NCBI GenBank assembly: GCA_947503575.1
Contig: CANNDZ010000002.1
Location: 186,001-250,000, forward strand
Direction of reading: 5' to 3'
Source: an uncultured Kordiimonas sp.
GTDB taxonomy: Bacteria; Pseudomonadota; Alphaproteobacteria; Sphingomonadales; Kordiimonadaceae
Length of the DNA stretch: 64,000 bases
Shown here piece after piece: positions 27,209 through 36,312 of the stretch (positions within the stretch are counted from its first letter, which is position 1; every line of letters starts with the position of its first letter). The notes beneath the pieces are model-generated. The model saw nothing but the letters and a program-made list of their open reading frames with translations, was not told where the DNA came from and did no database searches. Position numbers and translations under genes: made by a program.

Positions 27209-28420
27209 TTATTCTGCAGGCGCAGGAACTGGAATTTTTCCCACCACAACTTCATTACCCGGTTCAGGATTGCGCGGCACATTTAGGGACAGAATAAGCG
27301 AGATCACTGCCATGCCCGCGCCCGCCACAAACACATAAGACGGTGACAGCACCCACAGGTAGGCACCAAACGCCCACGGGATAACAACCGCTGCAATGTG
27401 GTTGATCGAAAAACTGACACTGGATGTCGCAGCAATATCCCGACCATCAGCGATTTTTTGCAAGTAGCTTTTATGCGCTATGGCAAACGAAAAAAATACA
27501 TGGTCAATGATGTAAAGAATGGCGGCGATAACCGGGCTTTCAACAAATGCGTAACTGCCAAACACAATAATCAAGCCGACATACTCAATGATCAGGATTG
27601 TGCGCTCGCCGAAGCGCGTTATGAAGCTGCCGATCTTGGGCGAAATCAGGCTGGTGACCAGATGGTTCGCCAAATAGAGCGCCGCCACCGTTGCAGCAGA
27701 AAACCCAAATTTTTCGACCAGCAAAAAGCCTGCAAATACAACAAAAATTTGCCGACGTGCACCGCCCATAAATGTCAGCGCATAGTAAAGCCAATAGCGT
27801 TTGCGCAGGATCATTGTTTTATGCTGGGGCTCCCGGCTTTTGTAATTCGGGAAAGCCACCCAGATAAAAAAGGCCATGGCAATGGTCACGCCGCCGCCAA
27901 TGGCAAACAGCCAAACAAATGGCACACTGAATTGTTCAAGCAAAACCCACAGCGCACCATAAGCAATTATTGCTGCCACCGACTTTGCCGACAGCTGCCA
28001 GCCCATCACGCGCGGGGCGCGGTCTTTTGGCAACCATTGCAACGACAGCGACATTTGAACGGTTTCATAATAGTGAAAGCCGATGGACATCAGTACAGTG
28101 GTGAAATAGAGCCCGTATTCGCTGGGCAATAAGCCCGTTATGGCGATACCAAACCCCAAAAGCGCAAGCGACGCCACGGCCAGTATCTGTTCCCGCATCA
28201 ACAGCAACAGAAAAACTGCTGTGAAGGCCAAAAAACCTGGCACTTCGCGCAGGCTTTGCAGGATACCGATTTCCCGCCCTGTAAAGTCCGCAACCTCAAC
28301 CGTGAAATTGTTCAACAGGGCCATCCAGATCGCAAAACTGAACGGTCCTGCTGCTGCGATCAGCACCAGGCATACTTCAGGACTTTGCCAGCTTTTAGGT
28401 CTGTTCGTGTTGTCGGGCAT
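27209..28420 (-). CDS. MFS transporter
   Basis: This polytopic carrier of 403 residues has about 12 hydrophobic segments and a central loop near residue 200 (FPNYKSREPQHKTMI). The overall pattern is major facilitator superfamily, with an MFS-like loop at the start of the second half. No substrate-specific motif is visible. GAGAGGCG precedes the ATG. It converges with the glycosyltransferase and is not in a clear operon. Confidence 0.88.
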   Translation of the reverse strand: MPDNTNRPKSWQSPEVCLVLIAAAGPFSFAIWMALLNNFTVEVADFTGREIGILQSLREVPGFLAFTAVFLLLLMREQILAVASLALLGFGIAITGLLPSEYGLYFTTVLMSIGFHYYETVQMSLSLQWLPKDRAPRVMGWQLSAKSVAAIIAYGALWVLLEQFSVPFVWLFAIGGGVTIAMAFFIWVAFPNYKSREPQHKTMILRKRYWLYYALTFMGGARRQIFVVFAGFLLVEKFGFSAATVAALYLANHLVTSLISPKIGSFITRFGERTILIIEYVGLIIVFGSYAFVESPVIAAILYIIDHVFFSFAIAHKSYLQKIADGRDIAATSSVSFSINHIAAVVIPWAFGAYLWVLSPSYVFVAGAGMAVISLILSLNVPRNPEPGNEVVVGKIPVPAPAE

Positions 28421-28552
28421 TTGGTGTCGCCTCTCGGGGAATATTGAGGCGACACCATAACGATTTTAGACAGCTGCGCCACAAGAAAACCGGCGTTACC
28501 AAGCGATTGACGCTCGGTTTGGCGCTTTGTTCAAACCACCTGTAGTTTAGCG

Positions 28553-29311
28553 CTAACCAAAGTCTGGTTCGCGTTTTTGCATGAAGGCCATTACAGCCTC
28601 GGCCAGTTCCGGTGATAATAACTGCGCTCCGAAAACCTTGCTTTCTTCCGCCATGCGCGCAGCAACGGCGTCTGTATCACCGCGCATCAGGCGCTTGGTT
28701 TGCTGCAAGGCCGCTGGCGCTTTTTTTGACAACATACTTGCTGCCTTTTGTGCCGCCGCTCCCAGTGCATCGGGGGCAAACACATCGGACGCAACACCAG
28801 CTGTTTTTGCTTCTGCTGCATTCATACGCTTGCCTAGCATGAAAATCTCTGCGGCTTGCGCGTGACCTATACGCGCTGGCAACAAAAGGGACGATGCCGC
28901 TTCCGGCACCAGCGCCAAATCAACAAACGGGGCAGAAATTTGCGCGGTTTCAGACAGGTATACAATGTCACAATGCAAAAGCATGGTGAACCCAACGCCA
29001 ACTGCTATGCCGTTCACCGCTGCCACCAATGGCTTCTTGGCCACAACCAGTTGCTTCAGAAACTGCGAAACAGATGCCTCTTCTGTTACGGGTGGATTGT
29101 CACGAAAATCCATTAGGTCATTACCCGCCGTGAAGGCATCGCCGTTGGCCGTGAACAAAATGGCGCGCACATCGTCGTTTGTGTTGGCATCTGCCATTGC
29201 ATCTGCCATCGCCTGATACATTTCGGCGGTGATCGCGTTTTTCTTGTCAGGGCGGTTGAAGGTTATCGTCAATATCCGGTTTTCAATTTTGGTCAGAATA
29301 TCAGTGGTCAT
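28553..29311 (-). CDS. Enoyl-CoA hydratase/isomerase family protein
   Basis: This crotonase-fold enzyme has 252 residues. ITFNRPDKKNAITAEMYQAM is the N-terminal signature. The oxyanion-hole regions are ANGDAFTAGNDLMDF and AAVNGIAVGVGFTMLLHCD. SAPFVDLALVPEAASSLLLPARIG suits an enoyl-CoA hydratase in fatty-acid oxidation, although the second catalytic Glu position reads as VPEAAS, so hydratase versus isomerase cannot be settled. ATG 29311 has AAAGGAC upstream, while the longer in-frame start at 29341 lies inside the MarR gene. It follows that gene by 11 bases and is likely regulated by it. Confidence 0.9.
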   Translation of the reverse strand: MTTDILTKIENRILTITFNRPDKKNAITAEMYQAMADAMADANTNDDVRAILFTANGDAFTAGNDLMDFRDNPPVTEEASVSQFLKQLVVAKKPLVAAVNGIAVGVGFTMLLHCDIVYLSETAQISAPFVDLALVPEAASSLLLPARIGHAQAAEIFMLGKRMNAAEAKTAGVASDVFAPDALGAAAQKAASMLSKKAPAALQQTKRLMRGDTDAVAARMAEESKVFGAQLLSPELAEAVMAFMQKREPDFG

Positions 29312-29322
29312 CAAAAGTCCTT

Positions 29323-29835
29323 TCAGGTGATCTTCTTGCAAGACGGGGAATCTTCATTGGTGGCAGGCGGCGCGCTGTACAGACGTTCCGCTTCGGAAAT
29401 AATGGTTTCGCAGGCGGCAGCAAAGGCAGTCACATCGTACCTTTCGCCTATCTGAGCGAGCACACTGTTGTTCGCTTGTTGGATCAATGGCTCCGCTTTC
29501 TTCAGCATAGCGCGGCCTTGATCTGTCAACTCAATCTGAATACTGCGGCGGTCAATGTCTGAGCGTCGTCTTACAACCAGAGCCGCCTTCTCCATCCGAT
29601 CAATCAGGCCCGATGCTGATGTTATCTTTAACCCGACGCCATCTGCCAGGTCGCCCATGGCGGCACCGTCATTTTGCTTCAGAAACATCAACACCGCGCT
29701 TTGCGTGGTTGAAATGCCCAGCGTATCGGTCAGCAGTTTGTTACCTGCGCGAAACAACGACTGGTGCACCCGGTGCAGTAGATGAAAAACACGTGGATTG
29801 GTTTGATGCGCCAAATATCCGCCCTTTATTTTCAT
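29323..29835 (-). CDS. MarR family transcriptional regulator
   Basis: This 170-residue winged-helix repressor opens with dimerisation helices and has a central LGISTTQSAVLMFLKQNDGAAMGDLADGVGLKITSASGLIDRMEKAALVVRRRSDIDRRSIQIELT-type core. The DxRS wing is characteristic of MarR. It lies directly upstream of the enoyl-CoA hydratase gene on the same strand, which suggests control of a CoA-linked degradation step, with an aromatic or acyl ligand as the likely inducer. A small inverted repeat sits ten bases before its start. Confidence 0.92.
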   Translation of the reverse strand: MKIKGGYLAHQTNPRVFHLLHRVHQSLFRAGNKLLTDTLGISTTQSAVLMFLKQNDGAAMGDLADGVGLKITSASGLIDRMEKAALVVRRRSDIDRRSIQIELTDQGRAMLKKAEPLIQQANNSVLAQIGERYDVTAFAAACETIISEAERLYSAPPATNEDSPSCKKIT

Positions 29836-29844
29836 TTATTTCGC

Positions 29845-29855
29845 ATACGAAGTAT
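29845..29855. promoter_or_regulatory. Possible MarR operator
   Basis: ATAC-GAA-GTAT is a perfect small inverted repeat and is nested with TTCG-CATA-CGAA. It lies ten bases upstream of the MarR start, where autorepression sites are usual. It is too short to be certain. Confidence 0.35.
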
Positions 29856-29895
29856 AATGAAAAGCATGATGGTCAAGCGCTAAAGGCAGCTTTTT

Positions 29896-30552
29896 TTAAA
29901 TTTGGGCCACCAATTGCCACAGTGCTTGCCCGCTTTGATGGTATTTGGCTTCAAAGGGCGTGATGTATGTTTCTGGGTTGAAGGCACATAAAGCGGCATC
30001 AAAACCCGCCAATTTTAAAGCGATCTGGAATTCTTCCAGATACAGTTTCCAGTTCGACCTCAGTTCCAGCCTACCTGAAATACGCACAATATCTGCAAAC
30101 GCTGGGGCACCGTGCCATCGGCGCGACAGGTGCGCAGCTTTTGGCCACGGGTTAGGATACAGGATGTAATGCCGGTCAACAGGTACCTTATGATTGGCGA
30201 TAAGCCGATAAAGATCATTCAGGTCAGCGCGCAACAGCAGCAAATTGTCAGGCAATTCGCCCTTACGTTCCGTGGACAATCGCTTAAATGATTTATCAAC
30301 GCCAACAACCCGATGATCCCGAAAGGCATGCGCCAAATGACGACTGCTGTCACCCACACCGCAACATGCGTCCAGTATCAGCGGCGCGTTGCCGGATGTC
30401 AGCCAACCCAGCATGGTGTCAAAAGCCGCATGTGTGTGATCTGCGATAGGTTTTTGATTTGCGCGAGATAAATGACGACCGACAGTTTCTGCTAGCCGGT
30501 CATGCGGACCAGCTTGATTGCTGACAATCTGTCGGGAAAGGGTCTGTGACAT
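29896..30552 (-). CDS. TrmB-like SAM-dependent methyltransferase
   Basis: This is a 218-residue class I methyltransferase. The SAM loop is LDACCGVGDSSRHLA with VVGVDKSFKRLS as the following acidic strand. The segment YILYPNPWPKAAHLSRRWHG recalls the TrmB signature FPDPWPKKRHxKRR of tRNA guanine-N7 methyltransferase, but with Asn in place of the first Asp and a changed basic stretch. It may be a diverged TrmB paralogue that acts on another RNA or substrate. It sits 32 bases downstream of the TrhA-like gene and 60 bases upstream of marR on the same strand. Confidence 0.85.
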   Translation of the reverse strand: MSQTLSRQIVSNQAGPHDRLAETVGRHLSRANQKPIADHTHAAFDTMLGWLTSGNAPLILDACCGVGDSSRHLAHAFRDHRVVGVDKSFKRLSTERKGELPDNLLLLRADLNDLYRLIANHKVPVDRHYILYPNPWPKAAHLSRRWHGAPAFADIVRISGRLELRSNWKLYLEEFQIALKLAGFDAALCAFNPETYITPFEAKYHQSGQALWQLVAQI

Positions 30553-30584
30553 GCAATTACCCGCTACCTAATTCACGGAGCGAT

Positions 30585-31238
30585 TTAAATTACAAAACGA
30601 TAGATCGCAACAAAATGACACGTCGCACCCGCAATAACGAACAGGTGCCAGACGACATGGGTGTAAGGCCACTGCTTCATGGCATAAAACCCCGCCCCCA
30701 CCGTGTAGGCAAGACCACCAGCGATAATCCAATTGATCGCCTCGGCGGGTAATGCTTCTGACAAGGGCACAATCATCAACAACCCGGCCCAGCCCATCGC
30801 GAGGTACAGCAATAAAGACACCAGACTAAACCGCTTGCCGGTTTTCTTGATGAAAGCCCTTAGCTTCAGCGCAATGCCAACAACGGCGGCGCCCCAAGCG
30901 CCAACCATCACCCACACGCCTGTACTGGTCGGCAGGCTAATAAGGGCAAACGGCGCATACGAGCCGGCGATTTTCAGATAAATTGCCGAATGGTCCAGCA
31001 TTTTGAAAAAGGCTGCCGCTTTGGTCGCGAACAGGCTGTGGTAAAGCGTTGAAGCTGCAAACATTGTGATCATGGCACCGCCATACAGAGACACAGCCAC
31101 CACCCCGACAGGACCGTTATCCACCTTCAGCAACAGAAATATAAGCGCTGCAACAGATAGCAGTGCAGCAATACCATGGGTCACGGCGTGCAGAACTTCC
31201 TCTACTGGGCTGTATTGCTGGGCAATGCTGGCAGTCAT
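30585..31238 (-). CDS. Hemolysin III / PAQR family membrane protein (TrhA)
   Basis: This 217-residue protein has seven hydrophobic segments. PVEEVLHAVTHGIAALLSV at the start, STLYHSLFATKAAAFFKMLDHSAIYLKIAGSYAP in the middle and HVVWHLFVIAGATCHFVAIY at the end give the His, Ser and Asp residues that bind zinc in PAQR proteins. Bacterial TrhA members influence membrane lipid homeostasis. Nothing in the context points to a more specific job. Confidence 0.93.
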   Translation of the reverse strand: MTASIAQQYSPVEEVLHAVTHGIAALLSVAALIFLLLKVDNGPVGVVAVSLYGGAMITMFAASTLYHSLFATKAAAFFKMLDHSAIYLKIAGSYAPFALISLPTSTGVWVMVGAWGAAVVGIALKLRAFIKKTGKRFSLVSLLLYLAMGWAGLLMIVPLSEALPAEAINWIIAGGLAYTVGAGFYAMKQWPYTHVVWHLFVIAGATCHFVAIYRFVI

Positions 31239-31312
31239 GGTTGTCCTTCACTGTTGCGCATGATGCTGAATGGCAGGCTTTTTGCGAAAAATCTGCCGAC
31301 CATATTTCCCCT

Positions 31313-31329
31313 CAATCCCTAAGGGATTG
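31313..31329. other. Perfect short inverted repeat upstream of the fasciclin gene
   Basis: CAATCCC-TAA-GGGATTG followed by TTTAG lies in the divergent region between the PAQR and fasciclin genes. It could be an operator for either gene. As a plus-strand hairpin it lacks a real T-tract, so I do not call it a terminator. Confidence 0.4.
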
Positions 31330-31451
31330 TTTAGCAACAAGATCATGGCGACGCAAAAACTTCATACAGAATTCTCGATCCAGTTTCCAGACCAGTCCGT
31401 ATTTAACCGTTACAAACTAACGCCAAAACCCGAACACGACAGGAAAAATAT

Positions 31452-31973
31452 ATGAAAACCTCTCTCAAAACTATTGGCCTTGCATTGTTGGCATCGGTCA
31501 CAACCATTGTTACCCCCGCAGTGAGCGCAGACCATCACGGTAAGGCAAAAACTGTTACAGCAGCCAAAGTCGATATCGTTGACACAGCCGTCAGCGCGGG
31601 TGCGTTCAATACATTGGTTGCTGCCGTAAAAGCGGCAGACCTGGTTGAAACGCTAAAAAGCGAGGGCCCGTTCACGGTTTTTGCCCCCACTGACGAAGCG
31701 TTTGCAAAACTGCCAGCAGGCACAGTTGAAAACCTGCTGAAACCAGAAAACAAGCAACAATTGATCGCTGTCCTCACGTATCACCTGGTGCCAGGCAAAG
31801 TAATGTCCGCGGACCTTGCCGGTAAAAAGCTGGAAGCCGCAACTGTACAAGGCACAACGGTGGCTATTGATGCAACAAATGGTGTGCGCGTTGACAATGC
31901 CACTGTTGTTCAGGCCGATATCGAAACATCAAACGGCGTGATCCATGTTATTGATCAGGTGATCCTGCCGTAA
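31452..31973 (+). CDS. Secreted fasciclin-domain protein
   Basis: This exported 173-residue protein consists of one FAS1 domain. The signal peptide is [24 protein letters not shown]1 elements are [41 protein letters not shown]-like sequence, [10 protein letters not shown] (the H2 motif) and [12 protein letters not shown] at the C-terminus. Such proteins mediate adhesion or carry small ligands in the periplasm. AGGAAA precedes the ATG. It appears to be monocistronic. Confidence 0.95.
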   Translation: MKTSLKTIGLALLASVTTIVTPAVSADHHGKAKTVTAAKVDIVDTAVSAGAFNTLVAAVKAADLVETLKSEGPFTVFAPTDEAFAKLPAGTVENLLKPENKQQLIAVLTYHLVPGKVMSADLAGKKLEAATVQGTTVAIDATNGVRVDNATVVQADIETSNGVIHVIDQVILP

Positions 31974-32002
31974 CGGATATCACGTAAAGTTAGCCTGTTT
32001 AT

Positions 32003-32026
32003 GGCGGGGTACACCAGTGCCCCGCC
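32003..32026 (+). terminator. GC-rich hairpin after the fasciclin gene
   Basis: GGCGGGG and CCCCGCC form a 7-bp stem around a 10-base loop, 29 bases past the stop. There is no T-tract, so it may end transcription only weakly or just stabilise the 3' end. Confidence 0.4.
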
Positions 32027-32121
32027 CTATCCACCAATCAGCTGGTGCCACCGATTGACCTTGCAACGCCGCATGCGAAAGCATTAAAGTTTTTCCTCAT
32101 AGAATTTTGGGGAGAGGTCAC

Positions 32122-34068
32122 ATGAGACAGCTACTGATGGTTCCCGCTCTGGCGCTTGCACTTGCTGCCTGCGACAGCCGCGAACCGGCACAAACCGAGG
32201 ATACAACTGTATCCACAGCCGCAGAAACACCAAAGTATTCCGCACAGGCGTTCTTCGACACAACCAGCTTTACGTCCGCCTCTTCTGCGGGACATGCGTT
32301 TTCACCTGACGGCAGCAAAGTTTTGCTAACTAGCGATGAAACCGGCATTTTCAATGCTTTCGCGGTTAATGTCGCGTCTGGCACCCGGACACAACTTACC
32401 AATTCGACCACCAGTGCCACATTTGGCCTGACGTATTTTCCGAGTGATGAACGTATTCTTTATACCTCGGATGGCGGCGGAGACGAACTAAACCACATCT
32501 GGGTGCGCGAAGTTGACGGTGCTGCCACCGACCTGACGGCAACAGAAAACACTAAAGCCGCCTTTGTTGGCTGGAATGCAGACGGCAGCGAATTTTATGT
32601 CTCTACAAACCAGCGTGATCCAAGGGCCTTTGACCTTTATGCCTACAAAGCCGATGGCTATGAGCGCCGTATGGTGTTTGAAAACACTGAAGCCATGCAG
32701 CTAAATGCGATCAGTAATGATGACCGCTATATCGCCATGACAAAACCACGCACATCTGCGGACAGCGATGTATATCTGGTTGACCTGATGAGCGACGCCG
32801 CACCGATTTTGGTTACCGAACATGAAGGCAACATTGCCTACAGCACCTATGGCTTTTCTGCAGACGGCAAACTTATCCTTGCGACCAATGAGGCCAGCGA
32901 GTTTTCAGAAGCCTGGGCCTATGACATCGAAACTGGCGAGAAAAAACCTTATGTCACTGCCGATTGGGATGTGTCGGGCGTTGGCTATTCCAACACAGGC
33001 CGCTACCGCGTTGAAAGCGTAAACGCAGACGCGGAAACCAAGGTCACCATCATGGATGGCCAAACCAGCGCGCCAGTGACCATGCCAGCACTGCCCGCCG
33101 GCAACGTTGTTAATGTTCGTTTTTCCAATGACGACAGCAAAATCGCGTTCCTGCTGAATGGCGACACCAGCCCAAGCGACCTGTATGTTATGGACATGGC
33201 GTCAGGCACAGCCAATCGCCTCACCAACGCCTTGAACCCGGCAATTGACCAAAGCAATCTGGTTGAAGCCACTGTCGTACGGTACGAGAGCTTCGATGGC
33301 ACACTGATCCCCTCCATCTTGTACAAGCCAAAAGGCGCTAGCATTGACAACAAAGTCCCTGCCCTTGTGCTGGTGCATGGTGGCCCCGGTGGCCAGACGC
33401 GGCGCGGTTACCGCGCCTTTGTGCAGCATCTGGTAAACCATGGATATGCTGTACTGGGTGCCAATAACCGGGGATCTTCCGGATATGGCAAAACCTTCTT
33501 CCATATGGATGACAAAGCCCACGGTGAAGGTGATTTGCAGGATATTGTGATGGGGCGCCGCTATCTGGAAAGCCTTGACTGGGTTGACGGCGAGCGTGTT
33601 GGCATCATTGGTGGTTCTTATGGTGGCTTCATGGTTGCAGCGGCGCTGGCGTTTGAACCAGAAGCTTTTGATGTTGGTATCAATATCTTTGGCGTCACCA
33701 ACTGGGTACGAACCCTGAAGTCTATTCCGCCATGGTGGGAAAGCTTCCGTGAATCTTTGTATGATGAAATGGGTGACCCTGCGACAGATGAAGAACGGCA
33801 TCGCCGTATTTCCCCGCTGTTTCATGCAAGCAACGTCACCAAGCCGCTATTGGTGGTGCAAGGGGCCAATGATCCCCGCGTCCTACAAGTAGAAAGCGAC
33901 GAACTGGTTGCCGCGGTAAAAGCTAACGGCGTGCCGGTGGAGTACATTCTCTTCCCGGATGAAGGCCATGGTTTCCGCAATAAGGCCAACCGGATAACCG
34001 CGTCTGACGCTTATGTCGCTTTTCTTGACACCTACCTGAAGGGCCAAGGCACCGGTAACGGTCGATGA
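32122..34068 (+). CDS. S9 prolyl oligopeptidase family lipoprotein
   Basis: This serine peptidase of 648 residues has an N-terminal beta-propeller-like region and a C-terminal alpha/beta-hydrolase domain. The lipobox in VPALALALAACDSR makes it a lipoprotein. The propeller shows repeated strands such as FSPDGSKVLLTSDETG and FSNDDSKIAFLLNGDTSP. The catalytic triad is Ser in GGSYGGFMVA, Asp in GANDPRV and His in DEGHGF. I start at ATG 32122 because GGAGAGG lies just upstream. The penicillin-acylase homologue starts only 28 bases after the stop, so the two exported hydrolases probably form one operon. Confidence 0.94.
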   Translation: MRQLLMVPALALALAACDSREPAQTEDTTVSTAAETPKYSAQAFFDTTSFTSASSAGHAFSPDGSKVLLTSDETGIFNAFAVNVASGTRTQLTNSTTSATFGLTYFPSDERILYTSDGGGDELNHIWVREVDGAATDLTATENTKAAFVGWNADGSEFYVSTNQRDPRAFDLYAYKADGYERRMVFENTEAMQLNAISNDDRYIAMTKPRTSADSDVYLVDLMSDAAPILVTEHEGNIAYSTYGFSADGKLILATNEASEFSEAWAYDIETGEKKPYVTADWDVSGVGYSNTGRYRVESVNADAETKVTIMDGQTSAPVTMPALPAGNVVNVRFSNDDSKIAFLLNGDTSPSDLYVMDMASGTANRLTNALNPAIDQSNLVEATVVRYESFDGTLIPSILYKPKGASIDNKVPALVLVHGGPGGQTRRGYRAFVQHLVNHGYAVLGANNRGSSGYGKTFFHMDDKAHGEGDLQDIVMGRRYLESLDWVDGERVGIIGGSYGGFMVAAALAFEPEAFDVGINIFGVTNWVRTLKSIPPWWESFRESLYDEMGDPATDEERHRRISPLFHASNVTKPLLVVQGANDPRVLQVESDELVAAVKANGVPVEYILFPDEGHGFRNKANRITASDAYVAFLDTYLKGQGTGNGR

Positions 34069-34096
34069 CCGCGAGGGAATAGAGGGAGATGCAAGA

Positions 34097-34141
34097 ATGA
34101 GATCACTCAAAATTGCGGCAGCTTCGGCTGCCGCTTGATTA
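34097..34141 (+). other. Interrupted lipoprotein signal peptide of the acylase gene
   Basis: ATG 34097, preceded by GGGAG, reads MRSLKIAAASAAA and then hits TGA (34136-34138). The same frame continues as LLAACSQ, a textbook lipobox. The stretch 34115-34134 is a perfect 8-bp hairpin with a UUCG loop (GCGGCAGC-TTCG-GCTGCCGC), ending just before the TGA. A nonsense mutation, read-through or a sequencing error is possible. Confidence 0.75.
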
Positions 34142-36217
34142 TTGGCTGCCTGTTCTCAGAGCGAGGACACAGCACCACCATCTGAACCCGCAGCCGTTGA
34201 AATCCTTTGGGACCAGTACGGTGTACCTCACATTTATGCGGAAACACCGGAGGACGCTGACTTTGCCTTTGGCCGCGCCCAAATGGAAAACCACAGCAAC
34301 CTTCTGATGAAGCTGTACGCCATTTCGCGGGGACAGGCTGCAGAATATTGGGGTGAAGACTATCTGGCATCAGACGAATTAGTGCACAAGCTCGGCTTAC
34401 CCGGCAGGGCCGATGCCTTGCTCGCTGCCCAAGGGACCGAGTTTGCAGACCGGCTAACAGCTTTTGCCGACGGCATTAATGCCTGGGCCTCTGAAAACCC
34501 AGACGCCATCGACGACGACAAGAAAGCCGTTTTGCCAATCCGTCCACAGGACGTGCTCTTGCAAATGCAATACAGCATTCACGTTACATTTGTCGCCGGG
34601 CGGGCGCAGTCCATTGCACGCGGTTGGACCGCCGCAGAAGAAAAACCAGGCTCTAACGCTTGGGCGATTGCCCCTTCCCGGTCAGAAAGCGGCAACGCCA
34701 TGCTGCTGATGAACCCGCACCTGCCGTGGCAGGACCAGTATCTGTTTTATGAAGCCCATATCTCTGTGCCGGGCTACGATGCTTACGGTGTGTCATTGGT
34801 CGGCATGCCTACACTGGTAATTGCGTTTAATAAAGACCTTGGCTGGACCCACACGGTCAACACCTATGACGGCGCTGACATGTATGAGCTGACACTAACC
34901 GACAATGGATACAGCCTAGACGGCAATAGTGTGCCCTTTGAGAAAACCGAAGCCGTCATCAAGGTCAGGCAACCTGATGGGTCATTGAAAGACCATACCC
35001 TGGCGCTGCGCCGGTCTTTACACGGCCCGGTGATTTCAGAACGAGGCAACAAAGCACTGGCACTGCGTGTTGCGGGGCTTGAAGAACCAGACCACAATCG
35101 CATGTTTGAGCAATATTGGCGCATGGGCTCAGCGACAAATGTTGATGAGTATGAAGCCGCGCTGTCGATGCATCAGGTTCCCATGTTCAACGCGATTTAC
35201 GCAGACCGGCACGGTGACATATTCTATGCATTCAATGCCCTGCAGCCGGTTCGCAGTGAGGGTGATGTAGACTTCTGGGCAGGCATCGTTGATGGCACCC
35301 GGTCTGACCTGTTGTGGCAAGGGTACCGCGCCTATGAGGAATTGCCGCGTTATCGCAACCCACCCTCTGGTTTTGTGCAAAACGCCAATGACCCACCATG
35401 GACCAGTACTTTCCCCCGCGCGGTGAAAGCGGAGGACTATCCCGCGGACATAGCACCCCAAGCCATGCCGTTCAGGCCGCAAAACTCTGCTATGATGTTG
35501 ATGAACGATACGTCCATCAGTTGGGACGAACTAATGCAGTACCGCCAAAGCACGCGGGCTGTGTTGGCTGATCGCATCCTCGGCGACCTGGTGGCCGCGG
35601 CGGCGGGAAATGACAACCCTCTTGTTGCTGAAGCAATCAATGTTCTGAACAAATGGGACAAACAAACACTGCCCGAAAGCCGGGGAGCCTTTTTGTTCTA
35701 CAAATGGATTGAACAGGTCGGCATTGGTCCGATTTTCTTTGGTAGCTTCTATGCGGAACGCTGGTCTCCAGACGAGCCGCTTGCCACACCAAGGGGCATC
35801 GCTGACCCGGCTGCCGCCGTTGACGCTTTGGCGCGCGCGGCCACAATTGTAAAAGACAAGCACGGAGCACTGGATGTCGCTTGGGGTGACACGGTGCGTG
35901 TGCGCTATGCAGGTCAGGACCATCCTGCCAGTGTTGGGCCTGGTGTCATGGGCGCGTTTCGCGTGGCCTTTATGGGGCGTGAAGGCGAAGACGGCATTGT
36001 CCCGGTGGCAGGCGGCAACAGCTTTGTCGCTGCCGTTGAGTTCGGGGACCGTATCCGTGCCGCTGGCATTTTAGGACCGGGTAACACGACCGAGCCAAGC
36101 CGCACCCATTATGGCAACCAGCTTGGACTGCATGAACGTGGTGAATTCAGGGATATTCTGTTTTACCGTGAAGACGTGGAAGCTGGTGCAGTCCGCCGCG
36201 ACACCGTCCGGCGATAA
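34142..36217 (+). CDS. Penicillin acylase family (S45) hydrolase
   Basis: This Ntn-hydrolase has an open frame of about 690 residues from TTG. VEILWDQYGVPHIYAETPEDADFAFG is the alpha-chain start. The autoprocessing site is PGSNAWAIAP, where Ser171 (counting from the TTG) would become the beta-chain nucleophile. MNPHLPWQDQYLFYEAHI and GWTHTVNTYDGADMYEL are further family motifs. Members hydrolyse amides such as penicillins, acyl-homoserine lactones or peptides. The frame is otherwise intact, but its natural start is cut off by an in-frame TGA in the signal peptide. Without it the protein would lack export and lipidation, so the gene may be a recent pseudogene. Confidence 0.85.
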   Translation: MAACSQSEDTAPPSEPAAVEILWDQYGVPHIYAETPEDADFAFGRAQMENHSNLLMKLYAISRGQAAEYWGEDYLASDELVHKLGLPGRADALLAAQGTEFADRLTAFADGINAWASENPDAIDDDKKAVLPIRPQDVLLQMQYSIHVTFVAGRAQSIARGWTAAEEKPGSNAWAIAPSRSESGNAMLLMNPHLPWQDQYLFYEAHISVPGYDAYGVSLVGMPTLVIAFNKDLGWTHTVNTYDGADMYELTLTDNGYSLDGNSVPFEKTEAVIKVRQPDGSLKDHTLALRRSLHGPVISERGNKALALRVAGLEEPDHNRMFEQYWRMGSATNVDEYEAALSMHQVPMFNAIYADRHGDIFYAFNALQPVRSEGDVDFWAGIVDGTRSDLLWQGYRAYEELPRYRNPPSGFVQNANDPPWTSTFPRAVKAEDYPADIAPQAMPFRPQNSAMMLMNDTSISWDELMQYRQSTRAVLADRILGDLVAAAAGNDNPLVAEAINVLNKWDKQTLPESRGAFLFYKWIEQVGIGPIFFGSFYAERWSPDEPLATPRGIADPAAAVDALARAATIVKDKHGALDVAWGDTVRVRYAGQDHPASVGPGVMGAFRVAFMGREGEDGIVPVAGGNSFVAAVEFGDRIRAAGILGPGNTTEPSRTHYGNQLGLHERGEFRDILFYREDVEAGAVRRDTVRR

Positions 36218-36312
36218 GCCGCAAAGTAACTACCCATAAGCTGTCGATTGGCGGCTTATGACCTTACCAAGACACGCTAGTGCAATTTGGCAAAGCATAT
36301 ACAGGGTTTCTG

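Noticed and set aside
34115-34138. Selenocysteine insertion at the in-frame TGA
   Set aside because: Bacterial SECIS hairpins lie downstream of the TGA, while this hairpin lies upstream, and the family has no selenocysteine there.
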